A DNA stretch of 64,000 nucleotides from Ilyomonas sp963790435 (lineage in GTDB: Bacteria > Bacteroidota > Bacteroidia > Chitinophagales > Chitinophagaceae). This document shows, piece by piece, positions 17,401 through 25,225 of this stretch. A program made the translations under genes and the position numbers. The stretch is taken from assembly GCA_963790435.1 (NCBI GenBank), contig CAWBOI010000002.1:496001-560000 (forward strand), written 5' to 3'. The stretch's first letter is position 1. Every line of letters begins with the position of its first letter. The notes under the pieces are model-generated. The model saw only the letters and a list, made by a program, of their open reading frames with translations, was not told the origin of the DNA and ran no database searches.

Positions 17401-19954
17401 CCTGGCCACCAATATTTTTACCTGCTACCTGCCATTGGTAATTCTTTACATTAGAAGCGCCTACTTTAAAAGAAACAGATGAACCCGGATAAGCTATAAC
17501 ATTTGATGGCTGAGAATTGATTATATAATTAACAGAAACCACACTGCTCTTTATAGAGCCGATACGATTTGTTAACACAACGTAGTATGTGCTTGCACTA
17601 TCAGCCAAAGTAAGACCGCTTAACGAAAGTGTATTGGTAGTAGCACCTGAAATAGCAGCTCCGTTCTTGTACCACTGGTAAGTAAGAGTTGAAACGCTGG
17701 TAGCATTGGCAACGCTGAAAGTAGCTGTTGTGTTGGCAGAAGAGCAAAGAACCTGTGACACCGGTTGTGTGGTAATGGTTGGTAAAGTTTCAACCGTAAG
17801 TGTAGCTGCGTTTGTTGTACAAGTATTGTTGCCATTGTAAGTAAGAATAGCTGTATAAGAACCTGCATCGGTAAGAGCAACGGATGAATTGGTATAAGCA
17901 GGTAAAGTAGATGCGGCGCCGCCGATATTTTTACCTCCTACCTGCCATTGGTAACCGGTAACAACCGAAGAACCTTGAACAGTAAAAGTAGCTGGAGAAC
18001 CCGTAGCTACATATAAAGATGTAGGAGCGGGCTGTGAAACAATTGCATACTTAACAAAAACCGGATTGCTTTGTGTTGAACCTACACCATTCGTTAATAC
18101 TACAAAGTAAGTGCTGGCAGTATCGTTAAAGGTAAGACCGCTCAAAGAAAGGCTGCTGCCGGTAGCACCGGAGATTTTTGTACCATTCTTATACCACTGG
18201 TAAGTTAACGTAGAAGTACTGGTAGCGTTGGCTACGCTGAAAGTCGCCGTAGTAGTAGCTGTTGTACAGAATATCTGAGACGCAGGCTGTGTAGTAATAG
18301 AAGGCAGGTTCTCAACAATAAGCGTAGCTGCGTTGGTTGTACAGCTACCTCCATTATAGTTTACAATAGCTGTATAAGAGGCCGCATCCGGAGTACCAGC
18401 GTTTTGTTTTGAATAAGAAGCAGAAGTCGCGCCGCCAATATTAGCAGCATTTTTCTGCCACTGGTAACCTGTAGCCCAGGCTGTAGTAACATTGAACGTA
18501 GCCGTTGCACCTACAGCTATATCAAGGTTTGAGGGTTGACTTAGAATAATAAACTTTGCATATACTTTATTGCTGTAGGTAGTGCCAATTGCATTTGTAA
18601 CACCAACATAAAAAGTGCTGGTGGTATCTGCATAAGTAAGACCGGTAGCCGTAAAACTGCTGCCCGTAGCACCTGAGATAGCAGTACCGTTTTTATACCA
18701 CTGGTAAGTAGGTGCAATATTGCTAGTAGCTGTTACACTAAAAGTAGCTTGTGTAGTTGAAGAACTACAAAGCATTTGTGTAGCAGGCTGTGCTGTAATA
18801 GCAGGAGCATTTACATCTGCACAGGACGTAAAGGAAGTAGAATTATTTGCTGAAATTCTATTCTTAGTAGTATTGGTAGGGTTTGTGTTTTGAGTATCGA
18901 AATAATGATTTGCCCCGTTATTTATTGAAGCATCATAAAAGTTAATCGGGCTGGAAGAACTGGTTCCGTTAAAAGATCCCTGGTTAGTAGTACTTCCAGA
19001 AAAATAAAAATTACCGCTACCTGTAATGGTGCCGTTATTACTAAAAGTAGTTCCCTGAACCCAACCGGCTGTTCCGTTTGTAAACGTACCCTGGTTTGTA
19101 AACGAAGAAGAAGTTACTATAAGATTACCGTTGTTGTTTACGGTTCCATTGTTACTAAAACTGCCTAAGCCCGTTACCGTACAATTGTTGTTCAAAATAC
19201 TTCCTGCATTGATTGTAGAAGCACCGGAAACAGAAATAACACCATTATTGGTGAAAGTAGCGCCGCTAAAAGCAAGAGCGCCGCTAAAAGTCATATAAGC
19301 ACTGTTATAAACGGCAGATCCATTTTGTAAGGTAACATCTCCGCTAACACTAAGGTTACCTAAATTTTTTATGGTTGTGTTTGACAATAAAAGATTGCCG
19401 CTGATAGCAACATTGCTATTGGCAGCATTCGTCATTGTAAATGTACCGTCGTTATAAATGATACCACCACTTATGTTAAGTGTTCCGCTGTTGGTAAATA
19501 TTATGGTTCCACTGTTTAATGTTGCAGAGGAAGAAATATTGTAAGTACCCGTATTGTTAATGGTAGCACCATCAATATAAGTAACGCTACCCTGCTGTGT
19601 GGTAGTACCGTTGTTATTAATGGTAAGAGGAAAGTTAGTTACGCTGCCAACGATGGTAAGGGTAGCATTTTTATCTACGTTTATAAAACCACCTTTTACC
19701 ATGTTGTTTGCACTTTGAAAGCTGAGCGATAGCTTAGAACCATTCAAAACGCAAATAGACGAAGTGGATGAAAAATCGTTCTGGATGGTAATTTGATAAG
19801 TTTTACCATCATTTAAGAGGATGTTTTGACCCGCTGTCAAATCAAACGTACCAGACTTATTTGTGTAAGTGGCTGTTGTGGGGCAAGATTGTGCATTTAC
19901 CAAATGCGCTGCTAGGGTTAAGAAAGATAGAAGAATACCCGCAATTCTTTTCAT
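14426..19954 (-). CDS. giant secreted T9SS cargo protein with tandem Ig-like repeats
   Basis: 1842 residues with a signal peptide (MKRIAGILLSFLTLAAHLVNA). Residues ~25-375 are Ser/Thr/Asn-rich with repeated N-N-G/NNGT strands resembling a beta-helix. Residues ~383-1072 hold four tandem ~170-residue units, each starting P-x-I-T-x-Q-P and containing YQWYKNG-x-x-ISGAT, then a second half with S-Q-P, YQWQ, NIGG and CTTNAATL, i.e. eight Ig-like domains. A parallel beta-helix-like region and an FnIII-like domain (VEWKVSNETGIMYYEVQKST) follow. The C-terminus (SVYPNPFTGTQFTLTLTNQ ... GVYYIKITS) is a type A T9SS sorting domain. It is predicted to be exported by the machinery whose gldKLMN genes lie 8 kb away, as an adhesin or surface layer component. 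Confidence 0.85.
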   Translation of the reverse strand: MKRIAGILLSFLTLAAHLVNAQSCPTTATYTNKSGTFDLTAGQNILLNDGKTYQITIQNDFSSTSSICVLNGSKLSLSFQSANNMVKGGFINVDKNATLTIVGSVTNFPLTINNNGTTTQQGSVTYIDGATINNTGTYNISSSATLNSGTIIFTNSGTLNISGGIIYNDGTFTMTNAANSNVAISGNLLLSNTTIKNLGNLSVSGDVTLQNGSAVYNSAYMTFSGALAFSGATFTNNGVISVSGASTINAGSILNNNCTVTGLGSFSNNGTVNNNGNLIVTSSSFTNQGTFTNGTAGWVQGTTFSNNGTITGSGNFYFSGSTTNQGSFNGTSSSSPINFYDASINNGANHYFDTQNTNPTNTTKNRISANNSTSFTSCADVNAPAITAQPATQMLCSSSTTQATFSVTATSNIAPTYQWYKNGTAISGATGSSFTATGLTYADTTSTFYVGVTNAIGTTYSNKVYAKFIILSQPSNLDIAVGATATFNVTTAWATGYQWQKNAANIGGATSASYSKQNAGTPDAASYTAIVNYNGGSCTTNAATLIVENLPSITTQPASQIFCTTATTTATFSVANATSTSTLTYQWYKNGTKISGATGSSLSLSGLTFNDTASTYFVVLTNGVGSTQSNPVFVKYAIVSQPAPTSLYVATGSPATFTVQGSSVVTGYQWQVGGKNIGGAASTLPAYTNSSVALTDAGSYTAILTYNGNNTCTTNAATLTVETLPTITTQPVSQVLCSSANTTATFSVANATSVSTLTYQWYKNGAAISGATTNTLSLSGLTLADSASTYYVVLTNRIGSIKSSVVSVNYIINSQPSNVIAYPGSSVSFKVGASNVKNYQWQVAGKNIGGQAATLPTYTNSSIAATDAGSYQVVVTYNPTSSYQGGTCTSNPATLSIVGLPTITTQPVNQIVCKSTTTSAAFSVVASSVAPAGGISNIALSYQWYKNGHPITGATSATYTATNLTMADTTNPFTVVVSNAYGTVTSNSVYVKYVILSQPTGLFLATGNSASFSIKASGATSIQWLKNGSSLLNAATLNYSLSAVNYADSGYYSALVAYNGGTCMSDSAFLKTSIVLYSSGQGNFTDPKTWGVNTDGSGSNPVDFTRTEHTFVVVNQKKNFQINGDFTIAGTLDVASTNVALSDNSTLTVGRIIRSLPGGMLGASDKDSIIINGIGPSDLYFDPNNNTAQRLIINGCTVTLHTALNITNNNGNKAGSNGVVQVNAGTFYTNDLLTLKSNNLGTGSIAQSAGTIVGKVTIEKYITNRRSWRLMGAPVSTVNAPTIHASYQENAVSSTDNPHPGYGTHITYGAIADGFDQNPQKSYSMRVYNSSGSLVGVPATNKTLVTDYPAFMLFIRGDRSYPILTTTDKTKPTSTVLRVTGNLNQGILPSKAVAAKGLTLVSNPYACPINFTKIVSASSNILPRITIWDPSLAGTSGTGAWVVLDGTTGTYKATPPSSLTTLIQAGEGFFIQTKDGANTGSMAINESMKDLSSITTTNDRIGQASTDTSLEVNLKLFNPDSTSAIADGILLNFKSTFSDSVDNYDAIKMGNGGENLSIKEGNSNLTIDDRTMPQTGDSLQLNLTNAPSASYQFEIVPSSLSNAKFSLYDKYLNTISPISSTDTTRINFIVNTSIAASVAANRFVIVMQKTKITNTVLPVLFTSVKASVKEKVINVEWKVSNETGIMYYEVQKSTDGNSFSAVGNVVANGSSSYLFIDATPVTGINYYRIKSVNKTGEVHYTSIVNAQIQATPATSGISSVSVYPNPFTGTQFTLTLTNQAAGTYDMSIINQNGATQFSKQIQHNGGTASQKITLNQKLTAGVYYIKITSATGTVNMLKVEAQ

Positions 19955-20346
19955 AATAATGGATTTTAATTGACTATTGAATTTTGGCTGCTTTGATATT
20001 GAATCTTCTTGGATTTTTTAAAGATTGAATTTGATAATGGAATATCTTACAGCGTGCCTATTATTATGAAATATAGTGCCATTAACTAAAAGCTTTTATT
20101 TAATGACATTATGGTTAAATTATTTTTATATATGTTCCCAAGGTGAAACTATTTTTCTCTTTGAACGGGAATACAGGTTTGTTTTTACAGTATTTATTTA
20201 CATCAGTGTCTTACCAAAGACGCTCATCGCCTCTTCGTTTTAAGGGAGAAATGAATACTCTTATTCTTATTTTATTATCTTCTTTGATAAGAAGATAAAT
20301 AGGTACAAAAACAAATCTTATTTTTCACTTCATAAATCATTTGCTG
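19955..20346. other. intergenic region between divergent genes
   Basis: About 390 bases, strongly AT-rich, upstream of both the giant surface-protein gene and the patatin gene. Near-copies of the dispersed 11-mer are at 20173 (TTTGTTTTTAC) and 20304 (ACAAAAACAAA). Direct repeats such as TCTTTGATAAGAAGATAA are present, but no RNA gene or strong promoter pair was identified. Confidence 0.4.
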
Positions 20347-23199
20347 ATGCCCTCTCATTCTTCTTACACTGTTGCTCAAAAACTGGCTTTAATAAATAAA
20401 GCAAGGGATGTGCTTCGAGGCGAATACATGGAAAGCAACGATTTAAGGCAACTATTGAAAGAATTGGAAGTGAACGATCAGTTTGCTTATGCAACTGAGA
20501 TTTTACTGCGTAAAATGAAAGAAGATGAAGAGCAAAAGATAAGCATCACGGTAAAAGATTATCAAACCCTTGCCAAGTACATATATAAAGATTCGTCGCT
20601 GCCTTCTTCGTTCAAATTTGAAAAAGCTTTACAGCAACTTCATGCGCATCTCGATTTAAATACAACCACCAACTGTGAAACACTCGGGCTTGCCGGCGCG
20701 GTTTACAAACGCAAATGGCAATACGATCATCAATTTAAAAACCTTGTGTTGTCACGCTTTTATTATAAGCAAGGCTACTTTCAATGGCGGGCTTATTTAA
20801 ACGAACAAAAAGATGAAAATGACGTGCGCAACGATAGTGGTTTTACTGCCATTAATTATGCTTACATCTGCGAACTGATGGCAACCGATAAGCTTGAAGA
20901 ATGGGGAACTGATACCGGTTTTACGGCAAAAATGAAAGAAGATCTGGACGAGGCTACTGCAGCACGAACCTTCATTTTAAATTATTTTATTGAACTGGAT
21001 AAAAAAGACTGGCTGTATTATTTAAAGAAGCGCATTGCCCGCTTGTTTATTGGCGAAACCAAAACCTCTTATCCAAAAATAAACAACCGGTGGGCAGCCG
21101 CAACCGTGGCAGAAGCCTGCTTTGGTTTGGGTTTGTACGAGCAGGCGAAGTTTTTTATTCAGCAATTTCTTGCCGATACAACAGCGCAACCCTGGGAGAT
21201 AAGAACCTTTAACCAGCAATTGCTTTCCATTGCTTATTTACAACTTCTTCGCAAAAAATGGTGCAGCGATTTTAAAAAAGAACAGGAAGACCGTGAGTGC
21301 AAAGAAGGAACGGATAGCGCCGATGTAGATTACCTGAACATAGCTGGTTTAGAGCCATCTATTGCTTTTGTAAATGGCAAGAAAATCAATGACTGTTTGC
21401 GTCTGTTTAAACAAAGTGATGACAGCGAAGCAACCGACGCTAACAACGATGCCGAACGTAAAAACAGCAAATGGGGCCTGGCTCTGTCGGGCGGTGGTTT
21501 TCGCGCCTCTCTCTTTCACATTGGCGTGCTGGCTGCGCTGGCAGAAGAAGATCAATTGAAGAACATCCAAGTACTCTCCTGCGTGTCGGGCGGCTCTATC
21601 ATCGGTGCCTATTATTATCTCAAAATAAAATTATTGTTTGAAAACAAAGAAGATGACGAGATAACAAAAGAAGATTACATCAACCTGGTAAAAGAAATCG
21701 AAACCGACTTTCTGCAAGGCGTTCAAAAAAATTTGCGGATGCGCATCTTCAGTAATTTGTTTTTGAATTTTAAAATCATTTTTTGGAGACATTACTCGCG
21801 CACACACCGGCTGGGTGAATTGTATGAAAAATACCTGTTTCAAAATATCTTCAAAAACAAAAATAGCTTTACCCAAGATGGCAGATACAGTGATTTATTG
21901 AAAAGAAATAGCGGAAATATCTTCATGTCGGATTTGTTCATCAATCCAAAACTCAAACCCGGCGAACAGTTTTCGTTCAACACAGATAATTGGCTTCGCA
22001 AAAACAAAATCCCGCAATTGATTTTGAATGCCACAAGTGTAAACACCGGGCACAACTGGCAGTTTACTGCATCGTACATGGGCGAGCCACCGGGCAGCAT
22101 TGAACCTGCCATTGATGTAAAGCCGCGCCTGCGAAGAATGTATTATGAAGATGCTCCTGATCGCTACAAACAATTCCGGTTAGGCTATGCGGTTGGCGCT
22201 TCGTCATGTGTGCCGGTGATGTTTCACCCGATGCCAATGTTTGATTTGTATCCCGGCATTGATTTGCAATTGATTGATGGCGGCTTAAACGACAACCAAG
22301 GCATCCGTTCTCTTTTAGAAAATGAATGCGTGAACATGATCATTAGCGATGCCAGCGGTCAGTTGCCTACCAGCGATGCAGCCATTAATAACGAAGCGGC
22401 TTTGTTTTTTCGTGCCGATAATATTTTGCAGGAGCGGCTTCGCGAACTGCAGTTTAAAGACGTGATGGAACGGGAAGCCACCACGCAAATTAATAAATTA
22501 CTAACGCTGCATTTGAAAAACGGATTGGGACAAGAACCTATCAGTTGGTTGTATTGCACCGACCCGCCGCGCACCATTTATGATGTAAACAGCGATGATA
22601 AAACCGACTTAACTCAATATGGCTTGCTTCGCAGTGTGCAGTTGCGTTTATCGGAAATCCGAACCGATTTGGATTCATTTAACGATACGGAAGCTTACGC
22701 GTTGATGTACAGCGGCTGGAGCCAAACCAAGCTTTATTTTCATCCAACTTTAAACATGAATGAACATGCACACACTGAAACCGGCTGGAAATTCTTAGGC
22801 ATCAAACCCTATGTAACCCACATGGAACAAGCTACTTCTATTGAAGGCTTGCTAAAAACTAGTAAATACATTCCGTTTAAGCTTTGGTACATCAGTAAAG
22901 GAGTAAAAGCATTTTTGGTTTTGCTTATTTTTTTGCTGCTGGCAGCGTTTGGTTTTTATGTTTACAACAATTGGGGCAACGATGTTTATGTTCTTACAGT
23001 AAAACATTTGGTTTGGGTACTGGGTATTTTTGTACTTGGCTTCTTTTCAAAACTGTTGGCAAACATTGTTGATTACAAAGGTTATGTTTGGAAGAAGATT
23101 TTAGATGTAATACTTGCTGTCGTTGGCTTTTTCATTTGCTGGATTTATGTTGCCATCTTCAATCCCATTTATAACAGGCTTGGAAAATTGAACAAATGA
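20347..23199 (+). CDS. patatin-like phospholipase with helical N-terminal domain and C-terminal membrane helices
   Basis: 950 residues, started at the ATG MPSHSSYTVAQ. Residues ~1-330 are mostly helical, with a TPR-like region (CETLGLAGAVYKRKWQYDHQ, YYKQGYFQWRAYLN, WAAATVAEACFGLGLYEQA) recalling the TRAFs-binding/DUF4071-type module of bacterial signalling proteins; that match is tentative. The patatin domain follows: oxyanion loop ALSGGGFRAS (~380), nucleophile Ser in CVSGGS (~412, C in place of the usual first G) and D-G-G (~643) in LIDGGLNDNQG. Three transmembrane helices end the protein (~853-945). It likely hydrolyses membrane lipids at the inner face of a membrane. It is a single gene with no recognisable partner. 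Confidence 0.8.
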   Translation: MPSHSSYTVAQKLALINKARDVLRGEYMESNDLRQLLKELEVNDQFAYATEILLRKMKEDEEQKISITVKDYQTLAKYIYKDSSLPSSFKFEKALQQLHAHLDLNTTTNCETLGLAGAVYKRKWQYDHQFKNLVLSRFYYKQGYFQWRAYLNEQKDENDVRNDSGFTAINYAYICELMATDKLEEWGTDTGFTAKMKEDLDEATAARTFILNYFIELDKKDWLYYLKKRIARLFIGETKTSYPKINNRWAAATVAEACFGLGLYEQAKFFIQQFLADTTAQPWEIRTFNQQLLSIAYLQLLRKKWCSDFKKEQEDRECKEGTDSADVDYLNIAGLEPSIAFVNGKKINDCLRLFKQSDDSEATDANNDAERKNSKWGLALSGGGFRASLFHIGVLAALAEEDQLKNIQVLSCVSGGSIIGAYYYLKIKLLFENKEDDEITKEDYINLVKEIETDFLQGVQKNLRMRIFSNLFLNFKIIFWRHYSRTHRLGELYEKYLFQNIFKNKNSFTQDGRYSDLLKRNSGNIFMSDLFINPKLKPGEQFSFNTDNWLRKNKIPQLILNATSVNTGHNWQFTASYMGEPPGSIEPAIDVKPRLRRMYYEDAPDRYKQFRLGYAVGASSCVPVMFHPMPMFDLYPGIDLQLIDGGLNDNQGIRSLLENECVNMIISDASGQLPTSDAAINNEAALFFRADNILQERLRELQFKDVMEREATTQINKLLTLHLKNGLGQEPISWLYCTDPPRTIYDVNSDDKTDLTQYGLLRSVQLRLSEIRTDLDSFNDTEAYALMYSGWSQTKLYFHPTLNMNEHAHTETGWKFLGIKPYVTHMEQATSIEGLLKTSKYIPFKLWYISKGVKAFLVLLIFLLLAAFGFYVYNNWGNDVYVLTVKHLVWVLGIFVLGFFSKLLANIVDYKGYVWKKILDVILAVVGFFICWIYVAIFNPIYNRLGKLNK

Positions 23200-23253
23200 A
23201 AACACATAGTTTTCTCTATGTGAAACCTATGTATCTATCTTTCTATGTGTTTC
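23198..23253 (+). terminator. possible terminator hairpin after the patatin gene
   Basis: GAAAACACATAG at 23198-23209 pairs with CTATGTGTTTC at 23243-23253 (one bulged A), with a second short CTATGTG repeat inside the loop. The right arm is followed by A rather than T, so it is structurally plausible but not a classical terminator. Confidence 0.35.
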
Positions 23254-23369
23254 AAAAAACCTTCTCATACATCTTGCAACAGAACTGAACAACATTTTGA
23301 TTCTTACAAAAAAGTTTTCGTTCTCTTTTATCAAAAGGAGAATTGTTGCGATAGTTTTGCAGCCATCTT

Positions 23370-24269
23370 ATGCGGACAACGTTTTTGGTTTTGTTCATTT
23401 TTTTGGCAACGGCTTCACTTCGTGCGCAAAGCGATTCGCTGCGCCACGACTCGCTGCGAACAACCGTTTCCACATTCATTCCACCACACGATTCTCTTTT
23501 ATCAAAACCAAAAATCAAACCTTTAACCTGGCAACAGGATACGGCGTTTCAAAAGTTTTTCATCAATAAAAAATACGCCAAAAACAAACAATCGGTATTT
23601 GCCATTAATGAAGTCCGGCAGCCTTTGCATGAAGATGAACAGTTTTACATTTTAGCCGGTTTGCTGTTATTTGCCGGAATCATTCGTGCTTTGTATCCTA
23701 AATATTTTGCCGCCATTTTTGGTATTTTCTTTCAATCGGCGCAGCGGCAATCCAAAGAAAATATTGCGCAGGATGCGTTGCCTTCTTTATTAATGAATTT
23801 GCTGTTTGTTTTTTCAGGTGGTTTGTTGCTGGCTTCATTTGTAAAAGGCGACGATATTTTACAACGGTTTTCTTTCCCGCTGCTTTGGTTGTATGCCTGC
23901 GCTGCCTTAGCCGCCATTTATCTTGTAAAGTGGTTGTTCATCTCTTTTTTCGGCTGGTCGTTCTCCGTTGGGGAAGCTGCCAAAGGCTATCGGTTTATTG
24001 TGTTTTTGGTAAACAAAATAGCAGGTTTGTTTTTCCTTCCTTTGCTCCTGATTCTTACATATTCAACCGGCGCCGATTTTGCCATTATCAGCACCCTTGC
24101 TGTAGTGTTGGTTGTGTTGCTGTTATTGTATCGTTATATCGTTTCGGTAAGCTCGGTAGGAAAAAAGCTCAAAATACATCCTGTACACTTTTTTCTATAC
24201 CTTTGCGCTGTTGAAATATTGCCCTTATTGATTACTTATAAGGTGTTATTGATAACCAAAGAGCTCTGA
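23370..24269 (+). CDS. DUF4271 family membrane protein
   Basis: A 299-residue protein with a signal peptide (MRTTFLVLFIFLATASLRAQ), a polar ~70-residue segment, and then about six transmembrane helices from residue ~92 to the end (GLLLFAGIIRALYP, LLMNLLFVFSGGLLLASF, LLWLYACAALAAIYLVKW, FLPLLLILTYSTG, VVLVVLLLLYRYI). The Y-C-A-V-E-I-L-P-L pattern near the C-terminus is typical of DUF4271. The gene is directly upstream of hemD with a 33-base gap, an arrangement common in Bacteroidota, so a link to tetrapyrrole or cytochrome biogenesis is possible (inference). Confidence 0.8.
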   Translation: MRTTFLVLFIFLATASLRAQSDSLRHDSLRTTVSTFIPPHDSLLSKPKIKPLTWQQDTAFQKFFINKKYAKNKQSVFAINEVRQPLHEDEQFYILAGLLLFAGIIRALYPKYFAAIFGIFFQSAQRQSKENIAQDALPSLLMNLLFVFSGGLLLASFVKGDDILQRFSFPLLWLYACAALAAIYLVKWLFISFFGWSFSVGEAAKGYRFIVFLVNKIAGLFFLPLLLILTYSTGADFAIISTLAVVLVVLLLLYRYIVSVSSVGKKLKIHPVHFFLYLCAVEILPLLITYKVLLITKEL

Positions 24270-24302
24270 GTTTTTACAATTAAATTTACTGAAAGGCGTC
24301 GC

Positions 24303-25112
24303 ATGGTAAAAAACGGGGTAAAAAGCAATGCTGCTATTAAGAAAAATGGCAAGCGAATTTTAATAACCCAGCCCAAACCGGAAAGTGATAAATCGCCTTA
24401 CTTCGATTTGTCCCGCAAATACAATATAGAGCTTATTTTTCACCCGTTCATCCGGCTGGAAGGCATTCCTGCACGCGAATTCAGAAAGCAAAAGGTTGAC
24501 ATTTCTTTATTTACAGCCGTAATTTTCACCAGCCGCAATGCCATTGACCATTTCTTCCGCATGTGTGAAGAAATGAAAGTTACCATCAACCAGGAAACCA
24601 AATATTTCTGCATTACCGAAGCCGTAGCTTTGTATTTGCAGAAATTTATTTTGTACAGAAAGCGCAAAGTGTTTTATGGCGCCGATGGTACCAACAAGTC
24701 CCTCTTTGATGTGATTAACAAACACAAAGAGAACGAGCGTTTTTTGTATGTGTGCAGCGAAAACCAGCAAGATAATGATATTGTAAACTGGCTGAAAAAA
24801 AACCACTGTGAGTTTCAACTCGCGTTTATGTACCGCACCATCAGCAACGACATTAAAAGCGTGATGGAACAGAACGAATACAATGTGATTTGTTTTTTCA
24901 CGCCCAGCGGTGTAAAAAGTTTGCTTGACAATTATCCTCACTTTCAGCAAAACGGTTTGCTCATCAGCACATTTGGTAGCAACACTTTAAAAGCGATTGA
25001 AGAAGCCGGTTTAACGGCTGACATTAAAGTCCCCTCACCACAGGCGCCCAGCATGGTAGCAGCTTTGGATAAATACCTGGCGGCAGCGATTGCTGAAGCG
25101 AAGAAGAAGTAA
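24303..25112 (+). CDS. hemD: uroporphyrinogen-III synthase
   Basis: A 269-residue protein of the HemD fold (two Rossmann-like lobes). Markers: ILITQPKPESDKSPYFDLS near the start, TAVIFTSRNAIDHFF (~80-95), IVNWLKKNHC, and the C-terminal VICFFTPSGVKSLLDN then STFGSNTLKAIEEAGL and PSPQAPSMVAALDKYL. It cyclises hydroxymethylbilane to uroporphyrinogen III (EC 4.2.1.75) in the cytoplasm. Sequence conservation in this family is low, so the call rests on the FTSRNA/TPSGV/GSNT pattern and on the DUF4271 neighbour. hemB and hemL lie 8-9 kb downstream beyond the gld operon. Confidence 0.88.
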   Translation: MVKNGVKSNAAIKKNGKRILITQPKPESDKSPYFDLSRKYNIELIFHPFIRLEGIPAREFRKQKVDISLFTAVIFTSRNAIDHFFRMCEEMKVTINQETKYFCITEAVALYLQKFILYRKRKVFYGADGTNKSLFDVINKHKENERFLYVCSENQQDNDIVNWLKKNHCEFQLAFMYRTISNDIKSVMEQNEYNVICFFTPSGVKSLLDNYPHFQQNGLLISTFGSNTLKAIEEAGLTADIKVPSPQAPSMVAALDKYLAAAIAEAKKK

Positions 25113-25225
25113 TTAGGAAAGTTGGTAAGACCGCAAGACTGGAACAATTTTCTAATTATCTTTCTATCTTTCAGACACGCCGACTTCTCGAACTTTTCCC
25201 ACTTGCTAACTTTCAAACGATTAAA

